In this document: in pieces, positions 1-14,500 of the stretch
Layout of the letters: each line of letters starts with the position of its first letter
Position numbering within the stretch: position 1 is the first letter of the stretch
The notes under the pieces: generated by a model
What the model was told of the DNA's origin: nothing
Seen by the model: the letters and a program-made list of their open reading frames with translations, nothing else
Database searches by the model: none
Translations under genes and position numbers: made by a program
Assembly (NCBI GenBank): GCA_013397795.1
Contig: VZTJ01001736.1
Location: 915,832-979,831, forward strand
Source of the DNA: Orthonyx spaldingii
Lineage: Eukaryota > Chordata > Aves > Passeriformes > Orthonychidae
DNA: 64,000 nucleotides
Direction of reading: 5' to 3'

Positions 1-1564
1 TAAGATTTATAAATCCAATACACATTTATAAAGAAGCTCACCTAGACCTGAAAAGGCTAACAGAACTACTACAAACCTGAAATTCAGTGAGATCAAGAAT
101 TAAACTATCCTAATAAGGCTGAACCCTTGACTACATCTGAATCAACTTCAGTGCAATCCAGTTCAGCTGCAGACCTGAACCTCTTCACATCTAACCAAAT
201 CACTGCTGCAGTTCTGCAAAACTCTTATGTCTCAGAAGAAAACAGAAAGCATAAAAACCCAATACAAAGTCTGCATAGGAAGAATCAAAGCCAAAAATGT
301 TTAAGTACTGCTTAGTACTGAGAAAGCTACTTAAGTGCCTCTCCAGCAGTCTAGTATCTTACATCTTAACTGTAATCAGAGATGGCCATTGTTGTAGAGG
401 CTGAGCCAAAACAATCATATTCTCATTAGTCAATCACCCTTTCAGTGCTTTGTATTGGCCTGAAGTCAGTACTTCTTTAATTAGGGTAGCATCAAACTTG
501 TTATGTTGATCTGATAGACATTTTTTTTTTTTAATTCATGGATTATCGTAAAGTTCAACAAAGAAGTCATAAAAATATCAAAGTTTTCCTTGGCAACTTA
601 CTTCGAGATGGTTATTGCATACTGCAAGACAGATAGAATCTAATCTCTCTTCAAATCTTAGCAATGATGTGTTATAGGCACATGTTAATATCAAAAATCA
701 AAACAAAATCCACCTCCAAAGTATCCTTGTACTGTATCAATTTAAAGAAAAACTCTAAAGAGTGGGAAAAGAAACAAGCAGAAGAAATGGATTTATGTCA
801 ATTCCTGTATATATGAGAAAGTATAAGAAGCACTGAGAGGTACAGTGACTATGTATAACAGTTGCCTCCATCTAAACTTTCCATTTCATAGGGTCTAATC
901 ATCCACTATTGATGAGAGCCTAAAATCAGCACTTGGTAGGAAAAAATCATATAAATAAGTTTTACAATACTTGCTGAATCTAGGGCTAAACAATGCAATG
1001 CTAAGGTATGGTGATAATAAATGTTTCTGTACCAGTTTGAAACCAGATTATGGACTTCCCTTTTTCATTGCAAACTGAGGAGATGATCAGCTATCACCTG
1101 AATGGGTAGGGTTCCTTGCACTTTATCTGCAACCCAGCTGTCTAGTTTCCTACCATAATCAATGGATTTGGTTATCAGAATGAAGAAAATTTAGGATGCA
1201 GTTCATCTAACTCCTACCTGGTTATGCTGTTGCTGAATGCAGGAAGAGATGAGCATGGCTCGACTGACCAGTTCTGTACTATCTGTAATGTGAGGCTGTG
1301 ATGAGTTGCTCAAATAGAGGTTCATGTAGCAGCCACCAGCAAATAGCCAAAAGGAGAATCCCATTAAAGTCCTGCTCATTCAGGAACTGTTTCAGCAGGG
1401 AATATTCTGGAGTCCTGGAGGAATCTCAGGCTCTAAGGACTGGGTGACATGGCCATGCTCCCACATCCTTCTGCAAATGACTAACGTGTGCATTCATCCT
1501 CAGCATACCCTTCATCAAAACTTAAGATTCAAGTGAAGACAACCACAGCCATAGAGCAGGAAAT

Positions 1565-1672
1565 GCACTTAGGGACATGGTTTAGGGGTAGACTTAGCAG
1601 TGTTGGGTTAACAGTTGGACTAGATGTCTTCAAAGATCTTTTCCAACCTAAATGATCCTATGATAATAAAGT
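1565..1672 (+). repeat. CR1 LINE 3' end fragment, sense
   Basis: The stretch follows the CR1 3' UTR pattern: a GGTTTAGGGGTAGACTTAGC start, GTTGGACTAGATG, then CTTTTCCAACCTAAATGATC and a terminal (ATTCTATG)-like tail reading CCTATGATAATAAA. CR1 copies are usually cut at the 5' end, as here. The left boundary is approximate. Confidence 0.8.
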
Positions 1673-3235
1673 GGTATGGTAGTTCTTTAATATCATTTTT
1701 CACAGGCATTCCATACACAATGGTTGAGACAGTATTTGTTTGCAAACAGCCCTGGAAACAGAGGGACTGATACAAATATTACTCTTTAAAAATAATTTAT
1801 ATGGTAATCATACTTTCAATGGATTAAGCACTTGCAAATTCCTTTCCACCCCACTGAGACCAACTACAGCACAAGTAATATAAGTCACACTAGCATATTC
1901 ACTAATGCAGGAAAAATAGAAAATCTCCCTAGGATATCGTAAGCTAGAGGCATTGATGTAAAATTATTCTCACATAAGAGATGGTTTCCTACTTCGTGGA
2001 AAATTGTTTATATAGCACAGCCCTGAGAGCTCTCACAGCCCGCTCATGAATCAGAACTCATGTGTGATGAACAAATTTAAAAGGCCATCTTCCTCCTGAG
2101 GATAATATGTGAATAAGTTCTAAAAAACCCCAAGAAATTGCACTAATGAGCTCCAAAATTTCACGGAATACCCTTTTTAGGCCCTCTCCTCTAAATATTT
2201 TGACAAAACAGATTGACAGGGTGTTGGATGCATGTCTCAGAAATTCACAATGGCAAGATCTTGGAGGATACTTGTCAAAAATGAGACCCTCATTCTTGGA
2301 TTTACTTTAATTGTTGAATTAGTATCATTCCCTACATCCTTTAATGTTAATGTATGTGCATACAATTACAATTCATGTATCCATAACTGCCTCTTATCAC
2401 AACACCATGTTGGAAATGTGTAATTTTTACCATAAATTCTTGCCATTCTTGCTGCTTTACAAGTCAGGCATGCAACCTGGCTTTGTGTCAGCTGTGGTCA
2501 TTTTCTGGTCAAGACATATGTGAAGCTTTAAAACATTTTTTTTTTTCCCTTTAAATGCCAGAGTATTTCATTGCTGAACTTCCCAAATCCTTGCTATATA
2601 ATTAAATCATGAAAACGATCCTTATTCTCTTATAATTTTTCACTTAGAACATCACCTTCTGAAATACTTTTCCCCCACTGTTGGTTACTTTCAAGTCCAA
2701 CTGTTAACACCAAAGAGAACATTTTTCTTCAGCAGTCCATTGCCAGGCAGTAGTTTTTGCCTGTCTTAAAAGGCAGCTTATCTGTATTGCTCAGCCTTAA
2801 AATCAAGAGTTAACAACAACTTCACTGGCCTTTTTAGTGATACTAGGAAAGTGCACTGTCAAGCTGGAGAATAAAAATGGCAAGTTAGTCAAGTGGGCCT
2901 GCATAAGAAATTAGGTTTACAGAAAGGATAAGGAAATCAACTTTTGTCCTGAGGACCTGAGAAGTGAGATGTATTTACAGACAAATGCGAGATTAGCTTC
3001 CTGGCAGTTCCCAGAAAAAGAGGGGGAAAAAATCAAGACAAATCACTCTCAGTTATGCATATAAAATATATAGTGGAATAGTGCAGTTATTAATCTGAGA
3101 TTGTTGACATCATCCAGCCAAGGTGTAGGGATTGATAGAAGACTTTAACTGAAGCAGGAGACATTTGAAGTTCATACAGATGCTATGAATGGCAGGAAAG
3201 AGATCTGTGGAATAAGGACAGTGGGGTAGTAGCTG

Positions 3236-3298
3236 AAAAGCAATCTAATGTGATTTGACAGGCGGGNAAAAGCAATCTAATGTGATTTGAGAGGCGGG
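3236..3298. repeat. 31 bp direct duplication flanking a single N
   Basis: Bases 3236-3266 and 3268-3298 are the same 31-mer (starting AAAAGCAATCTAATG, ending GGCGGG) with one difference (GACAGG versus GAGAGG), separated by exactly one N at 3267. A perfect abutment on an N is typical of two contig ends that overlap but were not merged. A genuine tandem duplication is the less likely alternative. Confidence 0.9.
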
Positions 3299-3345
3299 AT
3301 GTATATCTGAAAGAAAAAGCCACCCATGGTTGAAAGAAGAGACTT

Positions 3346-3416
3346 CATAGAAACACAGAATATCCTGTGATGGAAGGAACCAATGAAGATCCTCAAGTCC
3401 AACTCCTGAACAGCAC
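3346..3416 (-). repeat. CR1 LINE fragment, antisense, short and diverged
   Basis: The order of blocks, tcatagaaacacagaat, then gatggaaggaacc, then cctcaagtccaactcctg, matches the antisense CR1 3' end. It is only about 70 bp and diverged, so family and limits are uncertain. Confidence 0.55.
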
Positions 3417-5446
3417 CTTACCTTCTACATTTAAAAGGATTATGCTTATAAAGAACTAATCAACAAATAAATATTATTCATCCCATTTGTATTTAATGAC
3501 TTGCTTAAAGAAATGTGAAGGAACAAGGTAACAAAGTCCATAATGTTCCATTTCCATGCACTATCATTTGCCAGACTTAGAAGCAAAACAAACCTGACTT
3601 CAATGCTACATGACACACACCCTTCAAAGAATCACTTCCAGAAAGGACAACTGCTAATTATTTCCAAATGTTTTGTTAAGGTTTCTATCTTGAAAACACT
3701 TTGGATAACCTGGGTGATGGAATGATTCGTTTCCAGTGTTCTGTCAGTTGCCGGGGTGTATCTTTCCAGGCCAAAATAACACCAGTGTGGTTACACAAAT
3801 CGCTGGGCTTGGTGGGGCTCCTCAGAGCAGGCAGCAATGCAAGATCAATGTTTATAGCTGTGCTTTAAACCATGCTATTTAAAGCAAGATGATTTATCCT
3901 GTCAAGCTAAGGACTGATGGCAAAACTACTTGAAGATAAATCATTCCTCAAGTATGTTTAGTCTAAAAGATGAACCCAGCAAACTCCCCCATTCTGTAAC
4001 CTCTCTTAGAAATGATGACAGATGTCAGAGATGTAGTAACTAACTACTCACACAACCTTTTCTGCCAAAACCAGAAAAACAAAAATCAGTCAGGCTAGTC
4101 TATCTGTGAAGATACGTCAAATCTAGTGAGATTCCAGAATATCCTGCTGGAGAACATAACTACTTGTTATCTCAATAAACTGATGGAGAAGATATATCTC
4201 TCTCCATTAACTACCAATGTTTTTAAGTCCATTGTTCCCAAAATAATTCTTGATACACATCATCCACCATTTCTGCCATTGGCAATATGGGTTAAGCTGA
4301 AGATCAAATACAGTACAAGAGATAGAAAATATTTTCAGAATTTTACTGCTCAGAGAACATAAGATTTTATGAAACATAGGGCTTTTCTTCCAGATAATAC
4401 AAAAGAAACCCCCTAAACCAAGTTTTCTGCACCTCAAGTTTTCTGCAACTAAGTGCAAAATATCTCACAGTCAAACTTGATGTTATTTACTCAGCTCTGT
4501 TTCCCATACAGAAATCTAATGCTCTATTAAAAAAAATTTTATTTGGTCTAGACTTAACCATTACTGCTGTAGAATACTAAGTCACTGATTAATTCAACTA
4601 AGTCCGATATTAACGCCAGTTACCTGTATATCCCACCACAGAAAAGGACAATATGGCCAAAACACCTTTCTGAATATTGTAAACTGAAACGTGGGATGTC
4701 AGCACGTATGTATTTATGTAAGTGCACAGAAATTTTGGTTCCACTAATTGGCCAATATATCCAAAATCTACCACAGAAAAGAAATCCAGAAAGCTTCTTA
4801 CACATGGATTAATCTGTAATATTTGCTAGGAATTCTGTGCAAATTCTGCTAAACTATTTAGACTTTGCATTAAACTAGATTTTCATACTAGGTCTCTTTT
4901 AATCTATCTACTTTTTCTGACGTATTCCTCCTCTCATAGTGCAGACTCTTTCACTATGTTCAAACAGTAGATATTCTGTGTGCAAAATCTGAAAGAGTTA
5001 AGGCAATATACCTACAGCACCCCTCAAAATGTATCTTCCTGCATCACTAGTGTTTCCAGTTCTGTTCGACCTATATGGTCATTCCATATTCCCAGAGGAC
5101 GAAGACACCAAAATCTCTTCAATTATACTACAATAGCAAAGGTGTGTTAACCACATAGAGAAGACACAAAAATTAGACACATATTTACTCACATTAACTT
5201 GATCTGTCTGTATACACATCTCTAGCATTAGGTTTGATTCTTTATCATTTGCTAAAATATCATTTTTTAGTACAACTGAGATTACAGATGCTTTTATTCT
5301 GAGCTAATGCACAAAAAGTGCACGAAAAGTACTACTAATAGTATCTTGCACTTATCTTTTCTAGGGCAACAGAGCTATTAAAGTTTATTTAACAGGTATC
5401 TGCCAAACAGTCTCAGAAAAACCTCCTCAGATTAAGTTTTACTTAC

Positions 5447-5542
5447 CCAGTCTATTTTATCCACTTTCCAATATTTTTTTAAGTCACGGAACTGCATTAG
5501 CATCCCCTTCAAGCCCACAACAATAATGCTTGCTAATACACA
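5447..5542 (-). CDS. SLC26A7: SLC26A7 coding exon 10 (residues 407-438, last exon in window)
   Basis: The exon is 96 nt, 32 codons, between acceptor tctttgcag and donor TGG|GTAAGT, phase 0 at both ends. It encodes CVLASIIVVGLKGMLMQFRD then LKKYWKVDKIDW. The L-A-S-I-I-V-V-G-L-K-G-M helix and the following F-R-D-L-K-K-Y-W loop are strongly conserved in SLC26A7. The next expected segment, about GIWVSTYVFT in mammals, was not found between here and base 1, so the following exon is outside the window. Confidence 0.95.
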
Positions 5543-8500
5543 CTGCAAAGACATAAAAACAAAAGCCATTTGCAGAATTGTTAGTGAAAACAAATGCTGT
5601 TTCTTTAATTTAGAAGTCAATATCATAATTAAAGTAAAAAAAACCTGGTAGGTGTTTAGAAAATGGGATAAGCACAGGTGTTCTTGTGACAGATGCTAAC
5701 AGCATCAACCGTCCCATCCCCTTTTTAGGTACCCCTTTTTAGGCTACCTAATTGGGAGAAAAATGATAGAAACCTCAGGACTACCCAAGACTCTTCCATG
5801 CATCACCAGACCAAATACATTCTTCCACAGTCTGAAGGGCTCAAAAGCAAATCAGCACTCAACTTCTACACAGTGAAAAATTTTAATTCCCCTTCCCCAC
5901 TTCCTCCCCCTTCCCCTAGAGAAGGCCTCTAGGGCAAAAGTCCATTAATTTTGAAGCAAACAATATAATTTTTCTTTGAATCAGAAAGGAGGAAGAGATG
6001 GATGAAGAAATCATCTAGAGCCAGAAAAGAATGGAGTACAAACCAATGGATTTGCAGTGCATAGATGGGCTGAAAATCATATTAGAAGAGAAATAAATTA
6101 TCAAGAAAGCAAAAACCAAAAAGTTTTTTAAAATATGGGGGGGAAAGCCTACAGAAATCAGTCAAAATTTACATATAGTCCATATAAAAACAAATGAAAG
6201 TAGGGAAGAAGTATAGCGGAAAACCAGGACATATTGTGCACCCTTCTTCAAGTGTCCTTACTTTGCATAGTTAAAATAATCTATAAAAGGATCTGTGTTT
6301 GAAAAGTGAGAACTTCCATGACACCATGTAAACAATAGCACAAAGTAATTTTAAAACATAGTTGAGTTAAAATTTCATGTACATACGTGGCAGAATTGGG
6401 GATAATTTTGGAGCTGTATTTTGCAGCTTTGACATGCCTCTAGTTAAAGTTAACTATTAATTTGTAATACCAAAAGCTAGATATAGCTTATGTGAAAAGA
6501 TGCCACACTGCTTTATAGAGTCTTAGCATAGATGTATTCCATGACAGAGATATAAGAATATCTCATAATCTTTTTGTAATTAAACTTATATCACTATCTA
6601 AAATAATTTGTCTCAAATTTATTTGAAAAGCAAAGTTGTATATCACATGTATATCTGGAGAAATATCATGGATCTTCATTTATTTCTACCATACTTTGTC
6701 AATTTACAAATCCACAGCAACCTGGATGCATATTTTTCACAAACTACATGCCAAAAGTAAGTAGAGGAGAAATTAACTTCTATATACTTACATGATAGCC
6801 TTTATATATAACTGTATATGTGTAAAATCTAAATGTCTTATGCTGTCACCTCTGTATTTTATGATTTTGAGATTTGTCATGCCCTTACCATTCCTTTGGC
6901 CACTGAAATTAAGCAGAGCTGTTTTAGAGGTTGTATTTTCTTTCCCTGAAAAAAATTGTCATTAGAAAATATTTGACATCTTAATCTTTGAAAAGGATAA
7001 GTACCGTACCATAGGAAGCCAGCACAGCATAGGTCCAATCGTATAGATCACCACAAATATTAATACACAAGAGATAAGGCAAGCCACCTAAAACAATAAA
7101 CAAGAATTGCAGATCATTCAGTCTAACAACAACAAAAGAAATTGTGAAAAGGATAAATTAGAAAATATTGTAGACAAGGTCAAGAATCAGATGTTGAGGG
7201 TGTTATCTATGAATGTATCTCTGGATTGCAGATGCATATAATTTCAGTTGTAATCTCTGATGATTACCTTTAATCAACTATAGTGAAAACATAGTGAAAG
7301 ATCTCAACATCTGTGCTTGACCCTACTGCAGCACACTGACACAGATCAGAGCATCACTTACACACTTGGTTATTAAATGGAACGTGTGTGTGCAATATCT
7401 CATCCCAGAAGTTTCTCAGCACCCACTGTCATTCTGCGACTTAGTTATAGCCATGCACCCTACATTGTACTAAATAACAGGTCTGTCATAGCACTAAGCA
7501 AGAATTATGTATGCTATCATTTTTTCCACAAGAGAAGACTTCTGACTTCTTTTGCTGGGATTAACACTAAAAGAAAACTATTGTTAAACCAGAAACGATT
7601 AACAATTTCGTGTTAATATCAGTGTATTTACTTTAGAAAATGTAGGTACAATTTAAAAAAATATATTAAAGATTATAATTAATGCAAGTAATATGAATTC
7701 AGAAAAATATGTGGAGTAATAATTATGTATTTCTTCACAGTATTTATGGTATTATTCTGATGGAAAACTACAGTAAAATTGCATTGTCCTATTCTGCTCT
7801 GAGTGCTCACTGCGTACTTCTGGTCTTATAAATATACAGTTCAGATTCACAGAAGGTTTTTGACGATAAGTAGACAGATGCTCACTTTATTTTTATATTG
7901 ATAATATGTTTCTTTACTAAAATAATTAGGTTTCATTTTAAGAGACAAGTTGTTAAAAACAAAACCAGACAAGTTGTTAAAACACTAGAAAATTAAAGTC
8001 ATGATGTACTTAAAAATACCATCAAGAAGGATAGACAGAGTGTTTACAGTAAAAGGGACAGAAAATCTGCTGGTAAAGTCACAAGGAACTTTTCCCTCTT
8101 TCTGCCTTCATGAGGAACAAGAAAAAAAATGTTGATTCTATTTAAAGGACACTTCTAGTCCATTATAGGGTTCCTCACTTCTGTTTTCTCCCAGGAAAAT
8201 ATATCACTGAGGAACAAATGACAAAACTGCAACCCAGGTATAGCCATTTGAGAAAAAAGGGCTGCTCTGTGCCCCTAAAGGCTCTTTGCATTTCTTCCAT
8301 GCCCTATGCCCTGACTTCCCCCTCTGTAATTAAAGCAAGGCTTCTTTTTGCCTGTGACCTCACCAATATTATAAGTGATGATCTTCTCATCTCTTCACTC
8401 TGCCGAGACAACCACAAAAGAGAGGATTAAGCTGGTGTGTTGCTTTCCAAGAAGGCAGGTGAGAGATTGTTATGCCTATTGAAATACTCTCATACTGCTA

Positions 8501-11500
8501 ACTCATAGCCATACTCTTAACTTTTAGATGCAGGCACTGCTACACCAATGGTGTAACCAAATGAGGAAACCGAACAGGTTTTTACTGTGTGTTTGCTATC
8601 TTGAAATCAAATTATAATGTTTTCTTTTTCCATTTCATGTATTGAATAACTTTTTATCAGGGTCTTTGCCTACATGTACCAGAGCCAAAATGCTCAAATA
8701 CCCTATATGCCTTCAGGATATAGGTCTGCAGGTGTAGGTCTTCAGGTTACCTCAAATCTTCCATGGCAAAGCCAGTACAACATGATGCAATACAACTGCA
8801 AATTGTACAATCAATACATTAACAGGTTACAGAAGACAATGGCTGTGAGGATGACAGTACATGGTACGACATTGAATCCAAGCAAAATATATGAAATAAT
8901 AGCTAAGTGGTAGCTAAATACTAGAAATACTTTGCATAGAAATACTTTTCAAGATTATTATTTGTTAGATTGTTCATTATGATTAAGTAAGTTCAGAGTA
9001 CTCTATAGGCTTATTAGCAAGTATTTAACATGTAGAGTATTGAAGTAAAGCCCTGTATAATTCCTTAATATTGTGGCATCTGCATGAGAAATAATTGCAG
9101 GACATGGTTGAGGAGACACAGTACCTATGGACTGTACTTAACATTGTACCTCATGAAACCTTTCCTTGCAGCTAATGTCCTTTATACAGGCAAGAGCAAC
9201 AGCTATAAATTGAAAATGGGATCATTGAATCATAGACTGTTAAGGTTAGAAGAGACCTTTAAGGTCATCAAGTCCAACCGTCAATCCAGCACCACCACCA
9301 TGTTCACCAGTAAACCATGTCCTGAAGTGCCATATTCACACAGTTTTTGGAAATTTCCCAGGATGGTGACTCTTCCATTTCTCTGGGCAGTCTATGACAA
9401 TGCTTTACAACTCTTTCTGTGAAAAAAAAAGTCCTAATATCTAAGCTAAACCTTTCCTGGCTCAGCTTAATGCTGTTTCCTCTTGTTCTGTCACTTGTTA
9501 CCTAGAAGAATAGCAACAAACACCAAAGGATATAATGTTTATGTGGCAGGTAGCCACTGAAGGGTCCTCGAGTTTCAGAGGAAGAGGCAATGCTGTGAGG
9601 GTGCCCCAGGTGGTTTGCCCCCCCTCTTGTTCACAAGCACAATTTGGACAGATGACAGGCTGACAGGGTCACAGTTATCATTTCCAGAAATTACCATCCC
9701 CTCTTTCCTGAGCTACTGTAATAAGAACTTGTGGGTTTAGTTTCCTACAGCAGGAAATATCCCAAAAAAGTCCTCAAAAATCTAAATATCATCTCTGTGG
9801 GCTCAGTGTAAACTGAGGGATGGGACAAGTACACCATGTCACAAGGCAGAAGCTGGGAGATTACTTGTGTTTTTTTAACAAACAGCTCTATAGGTTACTT
9901 TCATTTTATTTTGGAAGTCAGATAGAAACACTAAATTAAATGTGATTTTTTGCTAAAACTTCAGTTTAGACTATACTATTGAATCCATTAAACACCATTA
10001 GAGGGCACTTTCATTACAATGCTGACAAATTCACATAAACTGAAAGGGCTTTTATGTAGTTTCCTGCAGTCTGAAAACACAACTCCTAAATTCCTTGCTG
10101 CCACAGGCTTTACAGTTTATATTGAATGAAACAGGTAAAAATTAATAAGTGGAACCATTATCTTTCCTAGGAAGACATCGCTGATTGGATGCAATTTCAT
10201 GCAGATTGTTAAAAATGACAGGGCAGAGTCATTTCCAGGACAGAGGAAAGGGGAGACTAGGGAAATACAAAGGATAAATCAGTACAAATTCCAGCGAGCA
10301 GTATCACAGCTTTAATTCTCTGACATACTTCACTCTAAGCCGTTACCTGTGTTTTGGCGCCTGTACTGTATAAAAGTGCCGTCCGTCCCATCGCTGCAGC
10401 ACTTGGTATGCAAAAGAAAAATGAAGGAATCACGTTGCTGAGGCCATGAGCCAAAAATTCCTGCAAAGTTGTTAAATAGAAGATGTTTTTTTCCTATTGT
10501 TCTGTCATTTCAATGCCTCTTGCCAACAAAGGAGTCCCCTATGTCAATATTAGCAATGATAAAGGATGGACATATTTTTGAGGGAAAAAAATCCCACAGG
10601 TACATCACAAAGAATTTCGAACAGAATATGTTTTCTCACAACTCAGAACTAATTTGAATGATAGAGCTGTTGAACCAGATTCATCAAAAAGAGGAGGAAC
10701 ATTTTATTCTCAGAATAAATGCTACTGCTAAGTTTTGCAGATGAAGTTCAACCAAAATATTTACATCTTGATCCATGTTTGCTTTTTAACTGGCCAGAGC
10801 CCCAAGTACTGATATCTGAAAACTGTCCAGATCATTTCTGGTTTATGACTCTACTGGAAAAAGACAGCCACTGATTTCTTTTCTCTTAGAGCATGTTTTA
10901 GTGAAAGTGAAGTGTGGTAGCCATACTATATGCATGCTGTCTTTCATCACAAATGTATTTGGTGTTTGTTCACAGTCAAAATGCAGACATGTCTGAACAA
11001 AGATTCATAGAAGAAAAAGTGGAGAAGCCACCATATATGTGCAGCCTAAGAACATGTTTTCTAAGGAAGTGTTCCAACTTGGCCACCCAGCATCAATCTT
11101 CTTCCCAGACTGTAAGGAGCATATTGGTCTGACAAGGAAAATGCGTAGGAAAAGACCTCAGAGTGCTTACGACACAAATGGTGGTGTATCCAGCCAGGAA
11201 AACACCAGCTCATGAGTTTGTCTTCAAAGTACAGAACAGCACCCCCTTAAACTCACCCAGCAGCCTCACACACCCACCAGCCCCCATGCCAAGCACTGTG
11301 CCTGGCCCCTGAAGGCAGCACAGCCACACCACCTCACTGCTCTGCTCTCATGAAGGTTTTGACACACACAGAGTTCCCCAGATGTCAGTAATGAAGCTGT
11401 GTAAGCTATAAGACTTCCAAAGGTGCAGAAAGACATACAGGTTGCTGTACTCCATGGAGTGGCTTGAAACAAAGCAGCATGTCACCCTGGAGTCTGACCT

Positions 11501-14500
11501 GCTCTAAGCTCAAAGCATTCTCCCTCTGCTCCCTAGAAACATGGTTCTGAAGCATCAACAAAAATTCATGGGCGAATGTATTCAAACTGAGAAATATTTT
11601 AGAGACCTGAATAGACAAGAATGTTCCCTCTGTGTTTTCCAATGACATAAGAGCTGTAAAGGACAGGAACCGATGTAGCAAGACCAACCTGTCTAGGTAG
11701 GGTGTTCAAATAGATCTCCAGGTGCAAAACAACGGTTCTTCATTAAACCCTATGTCATTTATCCCAAACCACTTAACTGAAAGGTTGAGGCAGCATTTTC
11801 AGCACACAATACTAGTGCCAGTCATCTGAAATGGAGCCTTTCCTACCACAGTGCTTGAATTATCGTCTCCATGGATTTCCAGCTGGCTTGGAGTTACCCA
11901 CCCACCATGACAAGCAATGTAGTAGTGTAGAGATGGCCCACTTTTATTTACACATGTCCTCTGCAAAGTGGAACTCGGAACAGAAAGCTCCTATGGCTGC
12001 AAATTTGGCAGCACTCTCTGAACTCACCCAGCTTCTTATATATAAATAAAATTTTATTTTGGGTGAGAGAGACTTCAACTTTGCATAAGTAGAAATAATT
12101 TCCTCTTACAACATCAGATAAGTCCTGGGGCTATAAGTACCTGGTTTTGTTTAAGAATTGCTTTGTTTTATTAATTGGTGGCTGATTTAATATCATAGCT
12201 TGTCTATAAGAGCTCAGCTGCCAGAGAAGAAGCTGTCTCATCTCAGAGCAGTGGAAAATGCATTAATACCCAAATGCTGCACTGAATGTAGATAATCCTG
12301 AAGGATGAGCTTCCCCAAAAGGAGCAGTTCGACCAATGAGGGCATTCTGCAGAGATAATTTGAACAAGATTTGGGTGTTACTGTAAACACTAGAAAGTGT
12401 CAGGATGCTATGTGGAACATAACTTTTCCTACTGGGCATTTATCTATAATACTTTCCCCAAATAGTGAAGTGATTTCAAGGCTCAGTGACGCTAAGGAGA
12501 AAGAGCTTTACCTGGTTGTCATCCACAGTGTATTTAAACTTTTTAGCAGAGCCTTGAGCAAGAGCTAGTGAGGCTACATAACCAACCAGTGCCACTCCAA
12601 AAGCTTCAGTGACTACTTCAGGCAGGACACTCATGGGTGGTGCTTTTGGTGATGGCAACCTATAACAAAATAAAGACAGTAATTTTTGTAAAACTTGATA
12701 CCTAGTCTCTTTATACCTGCAATTCATGCAAATTCCAGAGAAACAATCTCTTCAGGAACAGCTAATTATTGTGTTATTTATAAGGTGACATTTTTCAGTA
12801 TTTTAGATTAATAAGATCTCAATCTGTTGGGAACACCAGAAGAGAATTTGTAGAAGATGAAACAGCTTCACATGGAGTATTCAATTTGAAAACTTCAATT
12901 TGAGAAATTGTGAAGAGGTGTTGATAAATTATCTCCATGATTGACAAATAAAATTAGCAACCAATCAGTAATTTTGTAATGTTCAGTAGAAGAACTACTG
13001 TATATTTTCTCCCTTTTTAATACAGTTGGCTTTTCTGTAAAGTTAAATTTAAATCTTTAAAAAATTTTGTATTCCTGTTGGTTACTGACAGTACAGACAT
13101 TTATTCCATCTAATGGGAACTGCAATGAAACAACTCAAGTTATGAACCAAATCACCCCAGATCCTCTCTCAACTCTGCAAAAAGACTTTGGTCATTCCAG
13201 AGCACAAATCACACTGTCTGAAAACCAAATTGTGCTTTCAAGGTTTCTGATGCTCTTCACTGACAAGGCGATTAGATATTTCAGGCAAATGCCTAAAAAT
13301 ACACGGGAATGATCCAGGCTCTGCTTCTGTTTTTCAACACTACTTGTATGAGGTTAGACAGAAAATAAATTCCTGATTAAAGCTGTACAAACACAGTTTA
13401 CCTATTCATTACACATAGAAGTGGTACACTTAGCCCTGTTTAATCTCAGATTCATAGCATGCTCTAAATACTTAAAACCCATTTTCTTTCTGCGAAATGT
13501 CCCTTATTTTATTTCTTTCAGTGCAAGCTGCCACAATGCACTCATGCTGTCTTGGACTTGTACTTTGTGAAATTTAGGGAAAGCCTGCTATATCCAAGCA
13601 GGAGATTACACAACAGCTGTGCTCGTCCATACCAACTTGTAGAGTTTGAACATTTTGTCTGACAATTAATCTAATTTCTATTTCCAGCTAATTATATTGA
13701 ATTTTTTTTCCTTCTTTTCAAGGTCATGGAGAAAAGTGTATCACTAACTATAGTAAAAATGTTCTTTTCCAGATTAAGCATAATTAAATCTTTCACATTT
13801 CCTCAGAAACCACATTTTCTAAAATTACTGTATAGGTGGAGAGGAATGAAGTGTAGTAATCTAAAAATCCTATCTCATTGTAAATGCTTTCTTCTACAAT
13901 AACCAAAGGCAACCCTCAAAAAGCAGGTTGCAATAACCTTATAAAGAGTGTCCTGCCCTGTCATGCATCAAGTACTTAGTACCTACTTTTTATTCCACAA
14001 AGTGATGAAAAGCTATGAAAATGTACAAGAATGCATTTTTGTGATTATATCTATACAATTTGTTAACATGGGATTGAATTGTGAGATTATCTGAGGAGAC
14101 AGGAAAAAACCAAAATAGATTTTTACCATTTCTTATTTCAGAAGCTACTTTGACCTTTTCAGAGACTTTCTCGGAAATAAAGATATTTAAAAGCCATAAG
14201 CTAATAAAACCCACATTACCCTTTAGGAATATTTCCCACCACTTCTATCCCGTAGACGTATTCCATATCAGCATAGTAGCAAGCAATGGATGTAGCAATT
14301 ATCTATTGATTCAAACAGAAAAAGATGTTACATTTCTATTGCTTCTGACATGGTCCCTATCATTGCCATACCTAAGCACGTGACACTGTTCACACATTTA
14401 TCCTTAGATCAATCCAGTAAAACAGGAAAGTATTATTATGGGGTTTTTTTGCAAATGTGGAAGAGAGTCAAAAGAAATTAAGATTCTGACACAATAATGA

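Larger units (their letters stand above)
1..5446 (-). other. SLC26A7 intron 10 (partial)
   Basis: Intron beginning with the donor GTAAGT and continuing beyond base 1. It holds a sense CR1 3' end (about 1565-1672), a short antisense CR1 scrap (about 3346-3416), and a 31 bp duplication across a single N (3236-3298). I saw no coding exon here, including no match to the next expected SLC26A7 segment. The 60-80 codon frames on both strands have no family resemblance. Confidence 0.8.

Noticed and set aside
8674..8913. 79-codon plus-strand frame rich in Y, Q and N
   Set aside because: It looks protein-like at first, but I recognise no family and it lies in an intron of the opposite-strand gene without exon signals.
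9084..9422. 112-codon plus-strand frame
   Set aside because: Most of it lies on the antisense CR1 at 9219-9515.
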